From contig NC_003076.8 of the NCBI RefSeq assembly GCF_000001735.4, positions 8,494,001-8,558,000 of the forward strand: 64,000 bases of DNA. Direction: 5' to 3'. Positions within the stretch are counted from its first letter, which is position 1; every line of letters starts with the position of its first letter. The translations under genes were made by a program, and so were the position numbers. This DNA comes from Arabidopsis thaliana (lineage: Eukaryota; Streptophyta; Magnoliopsida; Brassicales; Brassicaceae). Under the pieces are notes generated by a model, which searched no databases, was not told the origin of the DNA, and saw nothing but the letters and a program-made list of their open reading frames with translations. Of the stretch, positions 49,425 through 61,921 are shown piece after piece.

Positions 49425-49560
49425 ACATCACGTGAACAAAGCATTGTCAGCTTCTAGTTGAACCAATGAGAGTGTGAAACGTGTTTAAGAGACATTGCTT
49501 TGAGAAACACTTCCCACGCCCTAGGAGCATTGCTCACGTGGCCTGAGCTTATATATCATC
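49425..49560 (+). promoter_or_regulatory. Promoter-like block with two ACGTG boxes and TATA, no downstream ORF
   Basis: TCACGTGA (about 49428), CTCACGTGG (about 49534) and a TTATATAT TATA-like box (about 49550) occur within 130 bp in the plus orientation. The following 300 bp (49560-49760) has near-balanced base composition and no open frame of note. It could start a non-coding transcript or be chance. Confidence 0.35.
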
Positions 49561-49759
49561 GACACACACATTAACTCTTTGTATATATATGTGTGTGTAC
49601 GTACGAGTGTTCGTCGATGACAATTATTCGTACGCTGCTGCTATGTGAAAAACTTTCGGCATTGATTGGTGAGAGACATAGATTTGTGGAAGCTCTTGAT
49701 ATTGTCGACGTGTTATGTCGTCGTCCATAAGAAGATAGGGCTAGGCTAGTACTCTTAGG

Positions 49760-51000
49760 CTATACTTTGAAAAACTAGTTTAGGAGACATCACATCTCAG
49801 TCTGCCTTGATACTGCATGTACTGATTGACGATTCGACATGTCATTACTAAAACATTATTCAATTAACTTCCATTTTATTTATACATTTTAAACCGGTAA
49901 TCAATAATACATACCTATATGGCTATTTGGATCGTCTATACCATGAACCTCTGTGTTAATGAATGTATAACCTATAATAATACTGATTGTCATATATAAC
50001 TTCTTTTTGGTTATTTTACAAAAACTGAAGCATCCATTTTACTTGATATCTATTTTTCCATTTTTAAAATAGTGTACTCAATTGCATTTCAAGGCACCAC
50101 ACGAAGGATGGCGCGTGTCACTTACATCCATAACCAACTAATTTAACAGAGAAATGCTTACAAACGAGAAAACAAAATTCGTACTACAAGTCTTACGAGC
50201 AATGAAATCCATACTATAAGTCTTACGTGTAAATTCATACTACTTCAATTTACACGAACTGGGTTTAATGGACTCAAAATCATGTAGTCTTGATACAAAC
50301 TAAATATGTTGAATATGTGAGAAAATGGGAACACTAGTGATTAATCATGCATGTCTGTCTTATTTTTTTTCTTTGAACAATTTTTTTTCTTTTTCTTTGT
50401 TGAAATAGATAACTTTATTGCAACAAAAAAGAAAACGTCTTCACAGTGAGATTCTTCTGAAACTGAATGTTTGTACAAGAGTGGAGATTATATTACAAAA
50501 GACAAAAGAGAAGAGAAGATTTAGCTTTTTAGAGGATCCCTTATTTCTTCTAAGAAATGTATCTCCTCACAACACATTAAAGAAAAAAACATTTGCTTCT
50601 TCTACCATATTATATATAGAGAACATGAAATAACTTTGACCAAAAAAAAAAAAGAGAGAACAAGGAATTAGTATGGAAAAGGACTTTTGAATATTGTGGT
50701 TGCTAGAAACACAAACTTGCTGAACAATGGCTGATTCTATATATAATTTCCTTTAACCGGAGCCGAATGTGGAAGAACATGAAGAGTGCAATAACAGTAT
50801 ATAAACTATATATGGAATTAAACCAAATATTGTTGAAATTACGAACCAATACAAGGTGAAAACAATAATTTGTCCACCTGATCTTATTTTCTATTTGTTC
50901 CCAATTGTGTGTAAGTAAAAAAGAAAACCTTTTATGTACAAATAATAGAGAGCAAGGTAGTGGAAGTAGACACAAACACTTTGGTAAATGTCTCTGCAAT
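49760..51000. other. Spacer downstream of the RING-H2 gene
   Basis: AT-rich. It contains the 3' flank of the minus-strand RING gene at its right end. Open frames at 50418-50633 and 50703-51011 have no recognisable domain. Confidence 0.45.
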
Positions 51001-51007
51001 CCCATCA

Positions 51008-52923
51008 TCATGAAAATGGATGTGGCTGAGATTCTGCAGAGGTTTTACATATAGGACACCAATTCTTCATCCGTAGCCATTGTTGCGCGCAGCTCACGTG
51101 GTATTTATGTTGGCAAGGCAAAGTCCCTACTTCATCTCCATCAACATACTCTTCCTACAAATATAACAAAACCCTCTTTTGGTTTGAGTTTTCAATACCT
51201 TACCATTGAAAGTTGACTCAGGGATCAGAGAGAATTATAATACCTGGCAAATGCTGCACTTGACATCATCATCTTTGTTCAGGCAAATGTCGTCGGATTC
51301 ATCGTTTGGACGGTAAATACTTGACTTGAGGCTTTTCAGAAGCGCTTCTTCGCTTAGAGCAGTGCTCACTGTACCCATTTTCTCCTCTAATGCTAACAGT
51401 TCCTGCATGATTTTGAGAATTTTAGCTTTCACATCCGAATTTTAGCCTTTGACGGTCATCCACCAAAATACACAAAAGGTAAGACTAACCTCATACGACA
51501 TGTTGTCAATGTCAAGCCTCATATCTCTATGCTGATCGTGGAAGCTGCTCATACCATTTAAGAACAGATTGGTCTCTAAAACAGCCAATTGCTGCAAGAG
51601 GAAATAAAGAAGCAGAACAAGTGTGTCAATATAAAACTCTAAAGTCAGACAAAACCTCTGCATTTCAAAGATGATAAAATCACCTCGTATGTAAGCTCTT
51701 CGTCTTGCTCAATCCTTTCCAGGGCCAACAATACCTGAAACATTGTGAAAAAAGTATTTGAGTTGTTGTTATCAAGAAGCTGGAACACCATCACACACAA
51801 GAAAGCTTGTGATAACTACCTCTGCAACTCCATTCATGTTATACCGTCTGAAAGTATCACGGTTCATCAAAGAGCGAGAAAGGCCGGCTTCTGAGGGGCT
51901 ACCAGGCATCATCAGGCTACGTAACCTGCCATTACTACTGATTGGCCTACTGTAACTATTTAAAGGACTACGCGAAGCTTCTGCCGATCTAGAAGGATTG
52001 AGATCAGCTCTTGTTGGAGGCCGAGGTGCTTGTAGTGTTGCAACCGCTCCAGCACGTCCTGTTCTACCATAATAACCAGTTGATCTCCTAGTACTACTTG
52101 AAACAACACTGTTGTCCCTAACACTTGGTAAGTTTCTGTTCCTCCTAGGTTCAGACATGGTGATGCCATTCCCCTGAGGGGAACTAATATTCTTTCCCCC
52201 AACCACTGATCCTTCCGTCTTATTCCCTCTACTCGAAGAGCTGCTCTCACCATCAGAGGTTTTCTTTCTAAAGATGTTACTTTTTCTTGTCGGAGTTGAA
52301 TTAGATGGAAGAACATCAGAACCAGATTTGTTCCTCAAGTCTCTTAATCCATTCTTGTTCACACTAGCTCTTGCATTTTGCTCACTATTACTCACACGAG
52401 CATCTCGGGAGACCAAATCAGGTCTCTGATGAATGCTTCTACCAGTTCCTCTACTCGAGCTTCCTGCCTCTGTCACAACTTCTCCAGAGACACTACTTTC
52501 AGAATGAACACTAATAGTGCTTTCTTTTGTCTTTCCACGAGGAAGGGAACGCTCACTTGTGGGTGAGTCTTCATTAACACTGCTGCTCTCTGAAGAATCC
52601 ATGTCCAAAAGAGAAGAGAGTTGTCTCCTACCAATAACCTTGGAAGCCTTTTTTGTACCACCAAATCCACTCATACTTCGAGATGAACTACCAACGGTTT
52701 CCTTTCCACTCAAAGGAGATCGAAACGAAGACACAGTAGCTTTTGCTTTATGATCAATCAAATCTCCCTTAGTGGAACTAACCCTGGAACTGCAACCAAT
52801 TCTACTGCAGATAGGGACAACACTCTTATCATCTTTCTTCTTCATATTCTCATGTAACACAAGACCACTTGCTTTCCGTGGCATAATCGGTCTAGATGTT
52901 CTTTTACCCTTAAATCCATCCAT
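51008..52923 (-). CDS. RING-H2 E3 ubiquitin ligase with long Ser-rich N-terminus
   Basis: Five coding exons on the minus strand: 51820-52923, about 51686-51735, about 51491-51593, about 51241-51402 and 51008 to about 51156. The protein is about 520 residues. The first 370 are Ser/Arg/Asn-rich and probably disordered. The segment that follows is probably helical (VLLALERIEQDEELTYEQL, then DMRLDIDNMSYEELLALEE), as in BIG BROTHER/MBR-type ligases. The C-terminal RING-H2 finger reads CSIC, then LPCQHKYHVSCAQQWLRMK, then CPICK, with all eight zinc ligands. It should transfer ubiquitin from an E2 to unknown substrates. A (GAA)n tract lies in the likely 5' leader near 53604-53632. I recall it as At5g24870. 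Confidence 0.92.
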
Positions 52924-53603
52924 ACATAAAACACACCCTCAAACACTGCAACATATAAACAAAGTTCAAATTTTCAGAAAACTGCATCAAAGCCTAAGGA
53001 TACAGACACACACACACGATCTTTTACCATTCAAAATTCAGTCTTTAGAAATGAGAAGAACAGAGAGGATATAACCATAAACAAACAGAGGCTTCAAAAG
53101 CTATAAGTCAGAGATTGTTAAAGAAACCAAAAAGAGAGAAAAGAGGAAAGCTAAAGAGAAGAAGAACCATCCAAAAGAAGAAGCTCATTCGATTTACACG
53201 GAGTTTCCATTAATACGACTAGTCTTCTCCGTGATTCAAGCTTCTCCATGGATTTTAAAACGTACACAAACAAAAAAACTCTTAACCAAAGATATAAACT
53301 TTCTCAATCAAATTCAAGAATCAGAAGAAACAACCACACGAAACTAGTTCTCAAGCCATAGAAACAGAAAAATTCAATCTAAAGGAAGAAACTTTTATCG
53401 AATTTACGTAATTAAACAACGGAAAAAACAAAACTTTACAATATTGAATACGAAGGCAAAATCATCAAATAGAAAAAAACGATTTTTGGATTTTGTTTTT
53501 CTCGTAATTACCGTAAAGAAAGAGCGAAATTTCCGGAGATGATAACTTTTTCCGGCGGCTATCTCTTCACCGAAGAAAACGTGAAGTGAGAGAGATGCGA
53601 TGA

Positions 53604-53632
53604 TGAAGAAGAAGAAGAAGAAGAAGAAGAAA
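53604..53632. repeat. GAA/TTC microsatellite upstream of the RING-H2 gene
   Basis: About nine GAA triplets in a row. On the minus strand they read TTC and lie in the presumed 5' leader or core promoter of the RING gene, where CT/TTC tracts are common in plants. Confidence 0.7.
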
Positions 53633-53799
53633 TAATATTCCGAATAATTTTGTGAGAGGTTTTAATTTAAAACCGGAGAAGAAGAAGAAGAAGTGGCGTA
53701 GCAAAGGCGAAACAGAAGTCGGAATGATCTGAGCCGTTGATTTTGGGTTTCGTTGAGTTACGAAAGGACATGAGAGAGGTTATTGAAACGGCACCGTTG

Positions 53800-55475
53800 C
53801 TAGTTATCGCGGAATGATATGTTTTAATTTATACTAATATATATTTATTTCTTTTTGTAACTACGTGAAAAAAGTTAAAAAGGGAGTTTAAGGAAACATA
53901 AGATTAATTGATAAATAGCACTCATATTATCAAAATTAGTAATAGTAATTTCAAGAACTCGTTAAGCGTTAAACGATCACGATTCTTGTAAGAAAATTCT
54001 TCTAAACACTAACTAATACGCCTAAGATGATATAGAAACGTACCATTTTTTAGCATACATAATCAAACAATACACATATTAAAACAATTTTTAAGAAAAT
54101 CATATAAATTATTTTTCATTTTAAAAATATATATGTAATAAAATAAAATAAAACTGTATGGAAAATACGAAGAATAAAGATGATAAGAAGAGTGTAATAT
54201 GAACAATTTTTTTTTTTTGTCTTTTTGTTATAAAAACGTCGTTCTCAACCAAAAAAATTGACAAAATTATTTGTTGAGGTAATAATAATCAAATAATTTC
54301 TATTTGGTCTCCATGTTTAAAGGGGTTCATATTTCTTATATAACTTAAAATAATATGTAACTATTAAAGGAAAGACGACGTGAAGAGAAGAAACAAAGAA
54401 GATCCACATCCATGATAGAAACGAAACCAATTATAATAATAAACTTCAAAAAACAGAATAAAATACTAATTAAAGACATCAAAAGTCATTGCTTCCTTAA
54501 TTAAAAAAACTTGTTTATTGGAAGATTGAAAGATGAGGAGAGGGTTAAATGGGCCCAAGTCAAAGCAAAATGGGCCTACATTTTCAGAAAACACAGGAGA
54601 TTGAGGGAGCGTGAGGACCACGCACCAGCACGACCAGACGTGATAGGGTTAACTTAACACTTATCTGCAAAAATGTCAACTTGAAGAAACAAGTTTTGGA
54701 ATCATCCTAAAGCTGCTTTTCTACGTCATACGTCTTTTTCTATCTGTATGTGTTGCATTTGCTTGCATACATATTATTATACTTCTTGTTCTCTCGTAGT
54801 CTAGTACCTAACATCGAGAGAGAGAAGCATGCAAGCAAGCAACACATAATCATAAAAATTTAAAATATAAAATGTTGGTAGGGTTTACAGAAAAAACATG
54901 GTTTCGCTACAAACAATATAGTTTGATTTTGTAAAGATACGTTACGAACAATTCCATGGGGTCATATGCCACTCTTTTGTTACAAAATTAATTAATATAA
55001 TACAACTGCATGTGAAGAGATGTTTCCCACGAACTCTTTTGAGTTATATAGTCATATTCATATGTTACTTTAAATGCACTTTTTAACTTCTTTTTTTTGA
55101 AAATTTATTAGAATCATAAAAGAGAATTTTTTTCTCTTTCAAAGTTATGAACTATAGTTTTTTTTAGTTAATCTAGTTAGCTACGACCAAAAAAAAAAAA
55201 AAAAAAAAACTAGCTAGCTTTTTTTTGGATAAAATTGTTAATCTATTATATGAAAGCATAATTGCATTTTCTAGTCTTAATCAACTCAGTACACAGAAAT
55301 CATAAATTATTAATTTGGTAAATATTTGTAAATCATCATTGCTAGTTCAAACCTAAATCTCTAACAAAAGAGAATCAATAATAACAAAAAAAATACATTA
55401 AAAATATTTACATATATAGTATAAGAACACTAATTCAAACCTAAATCTCTAACATTTTTTTAGCAATCAAAATCA
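53800..55475. other. AT-rich intergenic spacer
   Basis: No supported gene. The word CCTAAATCTCTAACA is duplicated (about 55350 and 55440) just before the LTR. Poly-A/T runs lie at about 54205 and 55190. Confidence 0.45.
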
Positions 55476-57179
55476 TGGTTGAATCTAAGTTTCGCATTCC
55501 CGTCTAGATCGCTCTTGATCCAAATAAAAATGCTTTTATCTATATGATAGTAGGATTTTACTCAATTAATCCTAAAACACTATCTTGTCGTTGTAGTATT
55601 TTAGGATGTCAATCCAATGTGATGCAAACAGATGAGATATGATCAGAAAGCTCTAAGTCAAGCCAAGTAGAAAGTTGGTTGGTTCTAACAGTCCTAGTAT
55701 GCAATAACAGAAATGAAATGAAACTAAAAGCAGAAATGGCAATAGCAGGCAAGTGAATGACAAAGCAGAAATGATAACAGGCAATCAAATGGATAAATGA
55801 TTCCTAAGGATAGGGTAATCGAACAGTGTGGTCTTCTTAATCTATTCAGGCGGTTGACAAAACTTCACAGAAGCTATCCCTAGACAACAAGTTCAACAAC
55901 AAATTAATTCACGCTCGTGATAGAAATCGTCAAGCAAAGCTAGACACTGACCTAAATCCCTTTAGCGATCTCTAACTAAGCAGGCATTATCGAATCAACA
56001 TGTTAAAGTCAATACCCTCTCTACAGCCAATCCCTTGGAGTAGAATCAGATATCTCTGGAATTAATAGGATCCAACGCCCATTAAACGCCTTCTGAGCGC
56101 TAGACGTCTAGACTCATATTCCACATTAGCCAGTGAAACAAGCAATAAGCGCAACTAATACAGAAGGGATTCTAGTATTCTAAACTCAACCACCTAAAAC
56201 GACCAAGTAAACCACAACTAATCTATCCCATCCTCAGAAATACAGTTCACTACTCAGACATAATCAAAGACAATAGCAAAGCAACGATTGAAAACATGAT
56301 AACAGAAATGATGAAAGACTTAAACGAAAACTGAATATCAAATACTTGAAAGTGAAAATACAAAGTCGCAGGAGAAACATTGCGACTATCAAAGTTGCGA
56401 AAATGTAAAAGCGAGATAAATAACGGATAATAGCGGATGCCCTAGGGAAAACCCTAAGAGGCAGTTTATATAGCGAGAAATGAAACAAAATAGGAAACTA
56501 AATATATAGCGAATCTTCACGTCATGATCCTGCGACCGAATATGTCATTGGCATCTGACGGGCTGAAATGAGCTTCCTAGTGATCGAGTATGTCATTGAT
56601 CAAACTGGGCTTCAGGGGCTCGGTCTTGCGATCGAGTGAGATGTAGTGAAGTCGAGATTGAATGGTCCAGCGACCCTGTGATCGAGTGGATGTCATGAGG
56701 TGGTGATCGAGTGGTTTCTTCGGCTTCTCTTCTCTTCTTTGTTCTCAGCTTGTCTGGTTGAGTGCAGAATGAGCAGATAGGCTTCCTGGTGATCGAGTGG
56801 TGATCGAGTGGTTCCGATGGGGTGATTCCTCCGGCTTCGCGATTGAGTGAAACTGAGCTGCTTGCTTCTCCGGGGTTGCGATAGAGTGATTTGCCCTGCC
56901 AGGGCTCCGAGGCTGCGATAGAGTACTTTTGCTGAAGGCGTCATTGGGCATTTTGACTTCATGTTCTGTTTTTCCTCTGTTTGAACTCCAAAAGCATCCA
57001 AAGTACCTGAAAACAACCAAATATGTCATGCACATGCAATCCTAATGCAAAATCGTCCTAAGTATGTAAAACACACTAAAACGACTCCTAATGAGATAAA
57101 ATGTGGATGAAACAATGACAAAGTGGTGAAGAATAAATGCCTAAATCATGCAAATTATAGACATATCGCTATATCAACA
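55476..57179 (-). mobile_element. Probable solo LTR of an Athila-type Ty3/Gypsy retrotransposon
   Basis: Read on the minus strand the element begins TGTTGATATAGCGATATG (57179 downward) and ends ...TTCAACCA (55476), so it has TG...CA ends and is 1,704 bp long, in the range I know for Athila LTRs. The 5-bp flanks are AATCA (55471-55475) and AATTA (57180-57184), a one-mismatch target duplication. Inside are a CTATATAAACTGCC TATA region (about 56470) and many CACTCGATC-type words. No primer-binding site, gag or pol follows on either side, so this is best explained by LTR-LTR recombination. Family assignment is from memory of LTR style and was not searched. Confidence 0.75.
56575..56930 (-). repeat. 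Dispersed CACTCGATC/ACTCTATCGC repeats inside the LTR
   Basis: At least eight copies of GATCGAGTG or GCGATAGAGTG (plus-strand reading) occur in about 350 bp, two of them adjacent near 56792-56810. They lie upstream of the LTR TATA region in the element's own orientation. Confidence 0.65.
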
Positions 57180-57184
57180 AATTA

Positions 57185-58742
57185 AAATCACTCCTACAAC
57201 TAATAATAACTTGGCGTGTACAAGTTTGTGCATTCCTGAAAATGCAAGAGCTTCAATAATTCATTTAATGAAACGGATCAAACACTTGCAGAACTACAAA
57301 CCATTTTATGCAACCTAAGTTACCGCTAACTCAAATCATGCTATGTGGAAGCAGGCCTTTGTGGAAGTATAACCTCAAATTTAGCAATCTTTTAACTTCT
57401 CGCACCATTTTCATGGAAGAAAGAATGTTATGATTGGTGATTGCACGAGATTGATGGGTACAAGTACTATGATGTGCTGTCTATGACATAGTACTTTACC
57501 ATCAGAGTAGGAAGATAAAGTCTACGCATCTACAAGTCTACAATTCAAATGGGTTTTTAATGAACTTTAATCATCACCAAAATTGTGTTGGTCTTAGACT
57601 CAATTAGCCTTTATTTTCAATTTGGCCCATTACTTAAATATATTAAAAGATGAAGTCTAGACATCACTACGATTCAAATATTAAAATTGTAATAGTATAA
57701 AGGAATTGGGACCCAAAAGAAGAAGAAAAATGCACAAGGGAACAATGGAAGAGGTGGTACGAACCTTATCATAATTCACACCACCCTGCCACAAATTAAA
57801 ACCTTTCGACTACCAAAAACAAACAAAAAATGTTAATAGCTACATATTTTTTCTTAGCTAAAAGCTACGACAAAAAATAAAAATTGTGGCCATTCGTGGT
57901 TATAGTGTCACAAATAGCCACCAGAATTTTTGGTGATGTTGTTTTGTTACAGATATTTAGATATTTCATCATTAAACACAATCAACTATCGCCATGTGGC
58001 ATGAGATTTAACATAAAATTATACTGCTAATAACTTTACTTTTCTACAATCTAAGTGATTGAAAAGGTATATGTCGACAAGAAAAAAATGATTGAAAAGG
58101 AGAGAGTGAATGAGCAAGGAATTGGGAGGAGTGGATGGCATGTAGAATAATGGTGGAACAGTTCAACAATGGGCTCCATCAGAGTTGAGCAAGCCCATTT
58201 CTAATTTTTTTTATAATCTTCGTCTAATTAAATTAGTTTAGTTTTCTGTTTATGTTGATTTAGTTTAACTCGTAAGTCGCAATTACGTGGTGTTAATTAT
58301 TTAATCATGCTAATGACGTGGGGACAATTATCTTATTACTGACATTGACACAATGACACGGTCCAAAACCAAAAAGAGAGACAAAGTTAAGAAACAAAAC
58401 AATTGGTGTCTTTTGTATATAAATAGAAACGGCTCAAACAAAAAAGTCCACGGTTGTCCATAACGACCGGAATCGTTTTATAATGTTAATTTAGTTTTTG
58501 ATTTTAAATTTGTTAGGAGATTGATGGCCTCCACCACCATTACCACCCAAGCAATTGCGAGATTTAAGCTCCGTTTTACAATCACATAAGTAATCGATTC
58601 TCATTTTATAGAAAGCCCTAATTTTCTTCCAAAGAGTTTCGTTTCCTTGATATACACGTTTCTATTTTTCCTTTCCTTCAAAAAAAAAAAAGATTTTTGT
58701 TTGTTTGTTCTTTCTTCTCTTTGATCTATATTTCTTGTGGTT
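57185..58742. other. Spacer and promoter of the calmodulin-binding-like gene
   Basis: AT-rich with no supported gene. The 5' leader of the next gene is CT-rich (about 58640-58735). Confidence 0.45.
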
Positions 58743-60074
58743 ATGGCAACGACGTCAAGCACGACAAAAGCAAAACCGGACAACCAAAACCTAAGCAGAA
58801 CAAAATCTCTCGGTAGAAAACCAAAGCAACCTTTGTCGACTGCGTCATCAGAAGATGGGTCGTCTGATCAGAAACCGGAGAAGCCTTTGCCAAACTATTT
58901 GAAACCAACAATCAGTTCAAGACCCGACGCAGGCAAGCTCTTGAAGAAGAACAACAATAGTCTTGATGATAACCAAAAGCTTCTCCGTAGAAGATCTTTT
59001 GATCGACCTCCTTCTTCTTTGACTTCTCCTTCTACTTCTGCTTCTCCGCGTATCCAAAAATCCCTCAACGTCTCTCCTTCTCGCTCACGAGACAGACCAG
59101 CGGTTCCAAGAGAGAAGCCTGTCACAGCTCTACGCTCTTCGTCTTTCCATGGAAGTAGAAACGTTCCAAAAGGAGGTAATACTGCGAAATCGCCTCCTGT
59201 GGCGCCAAAGAAGAGCGGTTTGAACAGTAGCAGCACTTCTTCAAAGAGCAAAAAGGAAGGCTCTGAAAATGTTAGGATAAAGAAAGCATCTGATAAAGAG
59301 ATTGCCTTGGATTCTGCTTCTATGTCGTCTGCTCAGGAGGATCATCAAGAGGAGATTCTCAAGGTCGAGAGTGATCATTTACAAGTTTCTGATCATGATA
59401 TAGAAGAACCAAAATATGAGAAAGAAGAGAAAGAGGTTCAAGAAAAGGTTGTCCAAGCCAATGAATCCGTTGAAGAGAAGGCTGAGAGTAGTGGACCAAC
59501 ACCGGTTGCTTCTCCTGTTGGGAAAGATTGCAATGCTGTCGTCGCAGAATTAGAAGAAAAATTGATCAAGAATGAAGATGATATCGAAGAGAAAACAGAG
59601 GAAATGAAAGAACAAGACAATAACCAAGCCAACAAAAGTGAAGAAGAGGAAGACGTTAAGAAGAAGATTGATGAGAATGAGACACCAGAGAAGGTTGATA
59701 CTGAAAGCAAAGAAGTTGAAAGTGTCGAAGAGACTACACAAGAAAAAGAAGAAGAAGTGAAAGAAGAGGGGAAGGAGAGGGTGGAAGAGGAGGAGAAGGA
59801 GAAGGAAAAGGTTAAAGAAGATGATCAAAAGGAGAAGGTGGAAGAAGAAGAGAAGGAAAAGGTTAAGGGTGATGAGGAAAAGGAGAAGGTTAAAGAAGAA
59901 GAATCAGCAGAGGGAAAGAAGAAGGAAGTAGTGAAAGGGAAGAAGGAATCTCCATCAGCTTACAACGATGTAATAGCAAGTAAGATGCAAGAGAACCCGA
60001 GGAAGAACAAAGTTTTGGCTCTTGCTGGAGCTTTTCAAACCGTTATTGACTATGAAACTGCTGCATCTAAGTGA
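58743..60074 (+). CDS. Acidic Lys/Glu-rich protein with a C-terminal calmodulin-binding-like domain
   Basis: A single exon of 443 residues starts MATTSSTTKAKP. The ATG at 58743 is the first; only a GTG extends the frame upstream. Residues about 1-165 are basic and Ser/Pro-rich (LRRRSFDRPPSS, SPSRSRDRP). Residues about 190-410 are an extreme Glu/Lys low-complexity tract with many EKEKVKEE-type units. The C-terminus (about 412-440) reads SAYNDVIASKMQENPRKNKV followed by LALAGAFQTVIDYE, the short amphipathic block of the plant calmodulin-binding domain (PF07839). Calcium/calmodulin binding, possibly with a microtubule or scaffold role, is the family-based expectation. The long coiled-coil or single-helix acidic region has no defined function. 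I recall it as At5g24880. Confidence 0.9.
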   Translation: MATTSSTTKAKPDNQNLSRTKSLGRKPKQPLSTASSEDGSSDQKPEKPLPNYLKPTISSRPDAGKLLKKNNNSLDDNQKLLRRRSFDRPPSSLTSPSTSASPRIQKSLNVSPSRSRDRPAVPREKPVTALRSSSFHGSRNVPKGGNTAKSPPVAPKKSGLNSSSTSSKSKKEGSENVRIKKASDKEIALDSASMSSAQEDHQEEILKVESDHLQVSDHDIEEPKYEKEEKEVQEKVVQANESVEEKAESSGPTPVASPVGKDCNAVVAELEEKLIKNEDDIEEKTEEMKEQDNNQANKSEEEEDVKKKIDENETPEKVDTESKEVESVEETTQEKEEEVKEEGKERVEEEEKEKEKVKEDDQKEKVEEEEKEKVKGDEEKEKVKEEESAEGKKKEVVKGKKESPSAYNDVIASKMQENPRKNKVLALAGAFQTVIDYETAASK

Positions 60075-61450
60075 TATATCATACACAACAACAACAAAAA
60101 CAATGTCATATCTTTAGCTTTTCCATGTTAATTTTTGTCTTTCTGTACTAATTATCATTTTGCCATTGTTATGATTTTTCTCTCGTGAATTGTATGCTTT
60201 TCGAGTGAACAAAGTTACATGCACCTAATCATATGTTTGAATGGATTTGATTTATTTTGGTGCCATGACTTGAAGTCTTGAGGACTACTTTTTTTTAACT
60301 CCAAGAGATTATTACTACATATATGCAACAAAACTTTATAGTTTAATGAGACAAAGCCATAAAGGTCGAAAGAAGGATAATTAATCGTCACATCCATATC
60401 CACTAGAGGAGCTTTTGTTGTGGTGCAGAAAAAATGTCACGTGGAAGAGAGGTCATCATACAGTGGCCGAATGGACTCATGGTTTAGTACTACTATAATT
60501 TCAAAATATAAATTTGTCTACAAGTTGAAAGTGACTTGAACTATATATATATATATATATAAATAAACCCTTATTTTATTGTTAAATATCAACATATGGT
60601 TAGGTAAAATACTCCTACTGAATATGTAATTAACCTAATAACTAGTATATATCCTATTTGCACTAATTTTTTAACCAAATAAGCTTATTACATAATGAGA
60701 TAGAAGGATACAAGAGTTTTGTTCCTTTCCAATGAGGAAGTTTGTCCCACGCACATGAGAGTTCCTATCAATTTTGACATTTTATTGTAACAAAGCAAAA
60801 CACAAATGGCACGACACAAATTTAGTGACATTGAGTGACACGTGTTCGTCAGCTCCATAGCCTCTTTATTTTGTTTTCCTTTTTTTCTCCCAACATTTGT
60901 CAGAAAGAGAAGACGAGATCAAATGAGCAATCGCTGTTGTAACAAAAAAAACAAAAAAAAACAAGAGGCTACACGTCTTGTTTCCTCAACAACATAATTT
61001 TCTCTCCAAGCAACTACAAAAGGGGTATTCTCCAAATTAAATTTAGTGACCGAGTTTTTTCTTAAAATCCAAACATTATTGAACATACAATCTTTTTTTT
61101 TTTTTGGCAAAGGAACATACAATCTTATACACATATTTTATGACCAATATCAGGAAGACCGGTCCAGAGCAGTCTGCTGTTTGATTAGTATTATTAATTG
61201 CATTGAGTTGATTTCAAAACAAAATTACATGTGTTCTGGAATGATATATGAGTGCTTCACAAATTGGAGATAAGGTTTTCAAAGATAAAATGTAGGAAAT
61301 TGTCGATCAAGTTGTTACGTTATGGATTTATTATATATGATATAGTTCTTTTTTATCATGTTGATATTTACGTTAAAACTTGACTGATCACATATTCTTG
61401 ATTTTAGTTAGACAATTTTGCACATCATAAGTGAAAAAAAAAAAAACTTA
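60075..61450. other. Spacer downstream of the calmodulin-binding-like gene
   Basis: AT-rich, with an (AT)n microsatellite at about 60542-60562. No gene is supported. Confidence 0.45.
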
Positions 61451-61921
61451 GGTCCTCTTCGTTTCCCTGTTGCTGGATCCAGCGACCAGCGACCAGCGAC
61501 AGTAACCAACGACAACATACATTGTTCGTTTGTTTGTCGCTGGACTCAGCGACCAATTACAGCGACAATCGCTAATAATTGTCGCTGTGTTGTTCGTTTG
61601 ACTGTTTCTATAAACAGTCGTTATATTTTTTTTTTAAATTAATTATTTTTGGTGCTAATTTATATTTTAAAATCAAAATATAAATCATATATATCATACA
61701 CCATGAGAAAAATAAATTAATAAAAAAAATTATTTATTTTAGTTTTATCAAATTTAATTTGACTATAATTAGTTTATGTTATTTGAATTTAATTTATTTT
61801 AATTTAATTTAATAAGAATTATTTTAATTAAAGTAGAACTCAAACCGTTTGTGATATCGCAGAGAAAAATATTATAAATTTATTTAAATTTGTTTAAAAA
61901 ATATTATAAACGAACAGGTCC
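61451..61921. mobile_element. PIF/Harbinger (Tourist-like) MITE with TTA target duplication
   Basis: The left end is GGTCCTCTTCGTTT (61451-61464). The right end, read inversely, is GGACCTGTTCGTTT (61908-61921), two mismatches in 14. Both match the GGSCCTGTTYGTTT style of Tourist/Harbinger termini. The element is flanked by TTA at 61448-61450 and 61922-61924, the 3-bp TWA duplication of this superfamily. It is 471 bp long, AT-rich in the right two thirds, and has no coding capacity. The left subterminal part contains repeated CAGCGACCAGCGAC-type words. Confidence 0.8.
61460..61600 (+). repeat. GCGACCA / TGTCGCTG words in the MITE left end
   Basis: AGCGACCAGCGACCAGCGAC is followed by several TGTCGCTG and AGCGACAA copies in both orientations, forming local hairpins within the element's left 150 bp. 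Confidence 0.55.

Noticed and set aside
56693..57035. Two minus-strand open frames of about 100 residues in the LTR
   Set aside because: They arise from the repeated CGATC-type words inside the LTR and show no protein signature.
58895..59828. Several minus-strand open frames within the calmodulin-binding-like gene
   Set aside because: They are antisense shadows of the Glu/Lys and Ser-rich coding sequence.
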